A program made the translations under genes and the position numbers. Under the pieces are notes generated by a model. The model was not told the origin of the DNA. It saw only the letters and a program-made list of their open reading frames with translations, and ran no database searches. Below are positions 59,231 to 64,000 of a stretch of DNA of 64,000 bases, in pieces. Origin of the DNA: CBDFNC01 sp965249895 (GTDB lineage Bacteria > Pseudomonadota > Gammaproteobacteria > Enterobacterales > CBDFNC01); NCBI GenBank assembly GCA_965249895.1, contig CBDFNC010000001.1, forward strand, positions 1,302,001 to 1,366,000, written 5' to 3'. How positions within the stretch are numbered: the stretch's first letter is position 1; each line of letters begins with the position of its first letter.

Positions 59231-61813
59231 TTAGTTAGCAACTATGTTGAGCAGTTTGCCCGGAACAAAAATTATTTTGCGTACCGTTTTGCCATCAATA
59301 AATTTAGCGACGTTCTCATCCGCTTTGGCCAGGGCCTCTACGGTATCTTGCTGAGCGTCTGCAGCAACTGTCAGTTTGGATCTTAGTTTACCGTTGACCT
59401 GGACGATGATCAGCTTGCTGTCTTCCACTAGGGCGCTTTCATCCGCCACAGGCCAGGGTGCATGCTCAACATTGCCTTGATGGCCAAGAGATTGCCACAT
59501 TTCGGCGCTGATATGTGGTGTGATTGGCGCAAGTAACTGAACAACGGCTTCAAGGGCTTCCTGCATTAATGCTCTGTCCTGAGCCGTGGACTGCTGCGCT
59601 TTACCCAGCTTGTTCATCAACTCCATCACAGCGGCAATAGCTGTGTTAAAGGTTTGACGGCGACCAATATCATCGCTGACCTTTTTAATGGTTTTGTGCA
59701 GTTCACGGCGCAGTATTTTTTGCTGTTCGGTTAGGGCTGCTTTATCCAGTGCTTCAACCGGGCCAGCGGCCACATGATCGGCTGCCAGCTTCCACACCCG
59801 TTTCAGGAATCGCAGGGAACCTTCTACAGCAGAGTCCTGCCATTCTAAGGTTTGCTCCGCCGGTGCGGCAAACATCATAAACAAACGCACTGTATCTGCG
59901 CCGTATTTATCCACCATCACCTGAGGGTCGATACCGTTGTTTTTAGACTTGGACATTTTACTCATGCCGGCATAGATGACTTCCTTGCCATCTTTGCTGA
60001 CGGCTTTGGTCACGCGGCTTTTTTCATCACGAGTGATGTCCACATCCAGGGGAGATACCCAGACCTTGCCGCCTTTTTCATCTTCATAATAAAACGCGTC
60101 TGCCAATACCATACCTTGGGTTAGCAGGCGTTTGTACGGCTCGTCGGAGTCAACCAGGCCAGCATCGCGCAGTAACTTGTGGAAGAAGCGAGAGTAAAGC
60201 AGGTGTAAAATAGCGTGCTCGATACCACCAATATATTGATCTACTGGCAGCCAGTAGTTAGCCTGCTTTGGATCCAGCATTTGCTCACTGTTTTGGCTAC
60301 AGCAGTAACGCGCGTAATACCAGCTGGACTCCATAAAGGTATCGAAGGTGTCGGTTTCGTGGAAGGCAACTTCGCCGTTATAAGTGGTTTTCGCCCATTC
60401 AGGATCCGCTTTGATAGGTGAAGTCGTGCCGTCCATTTCAACGTCTTCAGGCAGCATAACAGGCAGCTGATCTTCAGGTACCGGGACCACATTACCGTTT
60501 TCCAGGCTCAGCATAGGGATAGGAGTGCCCCAGTAACGCTGACGGGAAACCCCCCAGTCGCGCAGGCGATAATTGACCTTGGTGTTACCTTTACCTAGCT
60601 GCTCCAGCTTGGCGGCGATGGCTTTAAACGCCCCGTCAAAGTCCAGTCCGTCAAATTCGCCGGAATTGATCAATATGCCTTTTTCGGTAAAGGCTTGCTC
60701 TGAGATATCCAGTTCACTGCCGTCGGCTGGTTTGATCACGGCTTTGATATCGATACCGTATGCGGTCGCGAATTCATAGTCACGCTGATCATGGCCGGGT
60801 ACTGACATAACGGCGCCTGAGCCGTAGTCCATCAATACGAAGTTGGCTGCATAAACAGGTACTTCCTGACCTGTCAGCGGGTGGATGGCTTTCAGGCCGG
60901 TATCAACGCCTTTCTTCTCCATGGTTGCCATATCTGCTTCGGCAACTTTGGTATTCTTACACTCGTGGATAAACTCTGCCAGCTGAGCATTGTTTTCGGC
61001 TGTTTTTAACGCCAGCGGATGTTGTGCAGCAACGGCCACATAAGTCACCCCCATTACGGTATCCGGACGTGTGGTATAGACATCAAAGGTTTCATCTGAG
61101 CCTGCCAGCTCAAAGGTCATTTCCACACCTTCGGAGCGGCCAATCCAGTTACGCTGCATTGTGCGTACCTGCTCTGGCCATTCATCCAGTTTATCTAGGT
61201 CGGTGAGCAATTCTTCTGCATACTCGGTGATCTTGATAAACCACTGTGGGATCTCTTTTTGCTCGACTAATGCACCTGAGCGCCAGCCGCGGCCATCGAT
61301 AACCTGCTCGTTAGCTAATACGGTTTGGTCTACCGGATCCCAGTTCACCGTCGACATTTTCTTATAAACCAGGCCTTTTTCATAAAGCTTGGTAAAGAAC
61401 CATTGCTCCCAGCGGTAGTATTCCGGTGTACAGGTCGCCAGTTCGCGGCTCCAGTCATATCCAAAGCCCAGCTGATTTAACTGGCCTTTCATATATTCGA
61501 TATTTTCGTAAGTCCATTTGGCCGGCGCGGTTTTGTTTTTAATGGCTGCATTTTCGGCCGGTAAACCAAACGCGTCCCAACCCATAGGCTGCAATACGTT
61601 TTTGCCTTGCATCCGCTGATAGCGGGATACCACATCACCTATTGTGTAATTGCGCACGTGGCCCATATGCAGGCGACCACTTGGATAAGGAAACATTGAC
61701 AGGCAATAGAACTTTTCTTTGCTTTCATCTTCAGTTACCTGGAATGCTTTATCTTGCTCCCACTGCTGCTGGATTTTAGTTTCTATATCCTTGGGATTGT
61801 ATTGCTCTTGCAT
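59231..61813 (-). CDS. leuS: Leucyl-tRNA synthetase
   Basis: Class I synthetase with an editing domain. HIGH-type motif PYPSGRLHMGHVRNYTIGD, KMSKS in MSKMSKSKNNG, and the editing-site TTRPDTVMGVTYV are present. Starting at MQEQYNPKDIE (61813) it has 860 aa, the E. coli length; an in-frame ATG at 61828 adds five residues. It heads the leuS-lptE-holA-nadD-rsfS-rlmH series. Confidence 0.98.
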   Translation of the reverse strand: MQEQYNPKDIETKIQQQWEQDKAFQVTEDESKEKFYCLSMFPYPSGRLHMGHVRNYTIGDVVSRYQRMQGKNVLQPMGWDAFGLPAENAAIKNKTAPAKWTYENIEYMKGQLNQLGFGYDWSRELATCTPEYYRWEQWFFTKLYEKGLVYKKMSTVNWDPVDQTVLANEQVIDGRGWRSGALVEQKEIPQWFIKITEYAEELLTDLDKLDEWPEQVRTMQRNWIGRSEGVEMTFELAGSDETFDVYTTRPDTVMGVTYVAVAAQHPLALKTAENNAQLAEFIHECKNTKVAEADMATMEKKGVDTGLKAIHPLTGQEVPVYAANFVLMDYGSGAVMSVPGHDQRDYEFATAYGIDIKAVIKPADGSELDISEQAFTEKGILINSGEFDGLDFDGAFKAIAAKLEQLGKGNTKVNYRLRDWGVSRQRYWGTPIPMLSLENGNVVPVPEDQLPVMLPEDVEMDGTTSPIKADPEWAKTTYNGEVAFHETDTFDTFMESSWYYARYCCSQNSEQMLDPKQANYWLPVDQYIGGIEHAILHLLYSRFFHKLLRDAGLVDSDEPYKRLLTQGMVLADAFYYEDEKGGKVWVSPLDVDITRDEKSRVTKAVSKDGKEVIYAGMSKMSKSKNNGIDPQVMVDKYGADTVRLFMMFAAPAEQTLEWQDSAVEGSLRFLKRVWKLAADHVAAGPVEALDKAALTEQQKILRRELHKTIKKVSDDIGRRQTFNTAIAAVMELMNKLGKAQQSTAQDRALMQEALEAVVQLLAPITPHISAEMWQSLGHQGNVEHAPWPVADESALVEDSKLIIVQVNGKLRSKLTVAADAQQDTVEALAKADENVAKFIDGKTVRKIIFVPGKLLNIVAN

Positions 61814-61921
61814 ATGTATGGTCCGCACAAATTTACTGGTTAGTCTTGAAATTCGTCATAGGATACCGCAGGAGGGGGAAGGCAACAATAATTAGTCGCT
61901 TATGCTCTAAAGGAAACAGCC

Positions 61922-61950
61922 GCTTGCTCCAATCGGGGAACGGAGCAAGC
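61922..61950 (-). terminator. Hairpin after lnt
   Basis: GCTTGCTCC/GGAGCAAGC stem (61922-61930, 61942-61950), 11-nt loop, just after the lnt stop on the minus strand. The T-rich tail is interrupted. Confidence 0.55.
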
Positions 61951-61957
61951 AGGGCCA

Positions 61958-63517
61958 TTAATTATCCGTTTTCAACTTGTTTACTGGTATATGGAGCTTG
62001 AACCGGCTTGCAGCCAGCACGAAAGCCAGGGCGAGGGTTACCACAGCTATCAGGGGCCAGGAGCCTAGTTGGCTGTAAGGTGTCAGTCCCTGGGTAGGTG
62101 TCACCTCCACTTTTAATACACCTTCTTCGAACTGAGGCAGGCGGCCAAGCTCACGCCCCTTGGCGTCGAAGGCTGCTGTGATGCCGGTATTTGTCCCCCT
62201 GACCACAGGGCGGCCAAATTCGATAGCGCGCATTCTGGCGATTTCCAGGTGTTGATCAGGGCCGATAGAATCGCCGAACCATGCATCATTACTGACGGTA
62301 ACTATCATGCCTGTATCTGAGTTAATGTTTTTTCGCAGTTGCTCTGAGAAGGCCACTTCATAGCAAAGGGCCGCTGCCAGCTCAACGCCACTGGCATTCA
62401 GGTTATTTTGTACCAAATCCCCGCGGCTAAAGGACGACATTGGCAGATTAAAATAAGGTGCTAAAGGACGTAATAAGTCTTCAAAGGGGACAAATTCACC
62501 AATAGGTAACAGGTGATGTTTGTAATATCGGTTGCTGCCATCTTTGTCATACGTCTGTTTGCCAGTATTGCCCAGGGAAATAATGGCGTTGTAGTAATCG
62601 TCAGATTCAGGGTTAAAGTCAATGATGCCAGTGACCAGGCTAATTCCATCGTCTCTCAGGCTTTGTTCAAACTGTTTTAAAAACGCTTCGACCCTGTACT
62701 CTAGTGCTGCGATGGCTGATTCTGGCCAAATAACAATATCAGCGTCTTTATTGGCTTCGGTCAAATCCACATATTTAAATAAGCTTGGCCAGAGTTGATC
62801 CGGCTCCCACTTAAGGTTTTGATCGATATTCCCTTGCACAAGGGCAACTTTGACTAGGGGCTGGGGTTGGGTCCATTGCTGTTGTTGCAGGAAGTAACCG
62901 GCGGCAAATAGTACAGGTGTAATAACAACCAGTGGTCGCCATTTCTGCTCCTTAACGGCAATAAACAAGGCTGCAGATATGAGTACAACAGCTAATGTTA
63001 CCCCTTGCACACCTGTGATAGTAGCCAGTCCGACCAGGGGGGTATCTATCTGGCTGTAACCAAACCATAACCAGGGGAACCCCGTCAAGAAGTGACCGCG
63101 GGCCCAGTCAAAGACTAACCATAGGGCGGGGAATAAAATCAGGTAGCGTATTTGGCTGCTTAGTGGACTCGCTCTTTTGTTAAAACAAAAGTTGGTAAAA
63201 TAGCCGGTGAGGGCAACAAAAAGAGCCAAATAAGCGCTCAACAGGCCCATTAGTCCTAAGGTTACGCTAAAAGGCATACCACCGAACAGGTCCATGCTGA
63301 CATGGACCCAGCTGATCCCCGTCGCAAACAAACCAAACCCGTAACTAAAGCCAACTAAGCCACTTTGTTTGGGGGTTTTGTTGTGCAGGCAGAACAGCAA
63401 GCCGAATACAGAAATAAAGGCCAGAGGCCAAAAGTTATATGGGGCAAATGCCAGGGTTGTGGATGCGCCGAAAATCAGCGCACTCAGGTTGGCAACCCAG
63501 AGGTTGGAAAGTTTCAC
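61958..63517 (-). CDS. lnt: Apolipoprotein N-acyltransferase
   Basis: Inner-membrane enzyme adding the third acyl chain to lipoproteins. About six N-terminal helices and a C-terminal one flank a periplasmic nitrilase-like domain with the catalytic triad: Glu in WPESAIAAL, Lys in YYKHHLLPIGEFVPFE and Cys in ALCYEVAF. 519 aa (E. coli 512). It starts 1 bp after corC, the conserved corC-lnt pair. Confidence 0.96.
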   Translation of the reverse strand: MKLSNLWVANLSALIFGASTTLAFAPYNFWPLAFISVFGLLFCLHNKTPKQSGLVGFSYGFGLFATGISWVHVSMDLFGGMPFSVTLGLMGLLSAYLALFVALTGYFTNFCFNKRASPLSSQIRYLILFPALWLVFDWARGHFLTGFPWLWFGYSQIDTPLVGLATITGVQGVTLAVVLISAALFIAVKEQKWRPLVVITPVLFAAGYFLQQQQWTQPQPLVKVALVQGNIDQNLKWEPDQLWPSLFKYVDLTEANKDADIVIWPESAIAALEYRVEAFLKQFEQSLRDDGISLVTGIIDFNPESDDYYNAIISLGNTGKQTYDKDGSNRYYKHHLLPIGEFVPFEDLLRPLAPYFNLPMSSFSRGDLVQNNLNASGVELAAALCYEVAFSEQLRKNINSDTGMIVTVSNDAWFGDSIGPDQHLEIARMRAIEFGRPVVRGTNTGITAAFDAKGRELGRLPQFEEGVLKVEVTPTQGLTPYSQLGSWPLIAVVTLALAFVLAASRFKLHIPVNKLKTDN

Positions 63518-63518
63518 G

Positions 63519-64000
63519 TTATTCGCTTACTGATTGTATCGCTAATATCTTTTCGGGGATCTTGACCTGTAGTTGTAGCAGGCGGCGCTTATCGGCGTTG
63601 ATCACCTTAAACACAAACCCTTCTATTTCTACGGTTTCCCCTCGTGCGGGCAAGTGGCCGAAGGCATGCATGACCAATCCACCTATGGTATCTTGCTCAT
63701 TGTCGCTGAAATTGCAGTCCAGGGTTTCGTTAAACTCTTCGATAGGGGTTAATGCGCGTACTGAATAGACGCTTCTGCTCAGCTTACGGATATCTTCCTG
63801 ATCATCGTCGTCGGTATCGGTTTCGTCTTCTATTTCACCGACGATCAGTTCCAGAATATCTTCTATGGTAACCAGGCCTGATACGCCGCCGTATTCGTCC
63901 ACCACGATAGCCATATGGTAACGCTCAGAGCGGAACTCTTTTAGCAATTTATCCAATCGCTTGCTTTCCGGTACGACAACCGCAGGTCTGAGAATAGATT
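63519..64000 (-). CDS. corC: Magnesium/cobalt efflux CBS protein CorC, 3' part
   Basis: About 160 C-terminal residues are inside the window and the frame stays open to its end (ILRPAVVVPESKRLDKLL). The second CBS domain (YHMAIVVDEYGGVSGLVTIEDILELIVG) and the C-terminal transporter-associated CorC_HlyC domain (ALTPIEEFNETLDCNFSD, TIGGLVMHAFGHLP) are visible. The protein lacks membrane helices in relatives and is linked to Mg/Co tolerance. Operon with lnt. Confidence 0.95.
   Translation of the reverse strand, partial: SILRPAVVVPESKRLDKLLKEFRSERYHMAIVVDEYGGVSGLVTIEDILELIVGEIEDETDTDDDDQEDIRKLSRSVYSVRALTPIEEFNETLDCNFSDNEQDTIGGLVMHAFGHLPARGETVEIEGFVFKVINADKRRLLQLQVKIPEKILAIQSVSE

Noticed and set aside
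1..64000. tRNA, rRNA, insertion sequences or prophage genes
   Set aside because: No cloverleaf, rRNA-like stretch, transposase or integrase sequence was recognised on either strand.

Overview
The window looks like chromosomal DNA of a marine or aquatic gammaproteobacterium of the Alteromonadales (Alteromonas, Lacimicrobium or Bowmanella type). This is inferred from gene order and protein families, not from a marker gene. Every gene found is bacterial. No rRNA, tRNA, CRISPR array, prophage or insertion sequence is visible. The window opens inside glyA and closes inside corC.

Layout. 1-7 kb (+): glyA end, nrdR, then the riboflavin cluster ribD-ribE-ribBX-ribH with nusB, thiL and pgpA. 7-13.1 kb (+): a long AT-rich leader and a four-gene peptide-type ABC importer. 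13.2-17 kb (-): a broken sigma-factor/EF-hand locus, then the isoprenoid operon xseB-ispA-dxs. 17.1-20.5 kb (+): Na+-type flagellar stator genes pomA-pomB, then thiI. 20.5-28.4 kb, mixed strands: yajL, panE, a VanZ-like gene, yajQ, ampG, a hypothetical gene, a periplasmic cyclophilin, yajG, an AlkB-like gene, bolA and an orphan TRAP binding lipoprotein. 28.7-35.8 kb (+): the complete Na+-NQR operon nqrABCDEF-apbE-nqrM. 35.9-43.2 kb: dinB, an 11-residue-repeat protein, pepD, a chemoreceptor, a purine permease and gpt. 43.2-47.6 kb (+): an acyltransferase, frsA, crl and proB. 47.6-64 kb (-): lipB-lipA, ybeD, dacA, rlpA, rodA, mrdA, rlmH, rsfS, nadD, holA, lptE, leuS, lnt and corC.

How the genes work together. 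Na+-NQR, its maturation factors ApbE and NqrM, and the Na+-type stator PomAB point to a sodium-based energy economy. The riboflavin cluster is unusual. The RibA half of RibBX has lost its zinc cysteines, and the deaminase half of RibD has lost its zinc ligands and catalytic Glu, so the first two enzymes of the pyrimidine branch are missing from this cluster. The leuS-to-dacA block combines translation, NAD synthesis, LPS transport and cell elongation.

The most unusual structure is a pair of tandem arrays at gene junctions in that last block. Three extra copies of the rlmH 5' end (122-bp period) lie between rsfS and rlmH. Four extra copies of the holA 3' end fused to the nadD start (128-bp period) lie between holA and nadD. 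Both periods are 3n-1, and nearly every unit is a 41-43-codon ORF joined to the next by an ATGA stop/start overlap.
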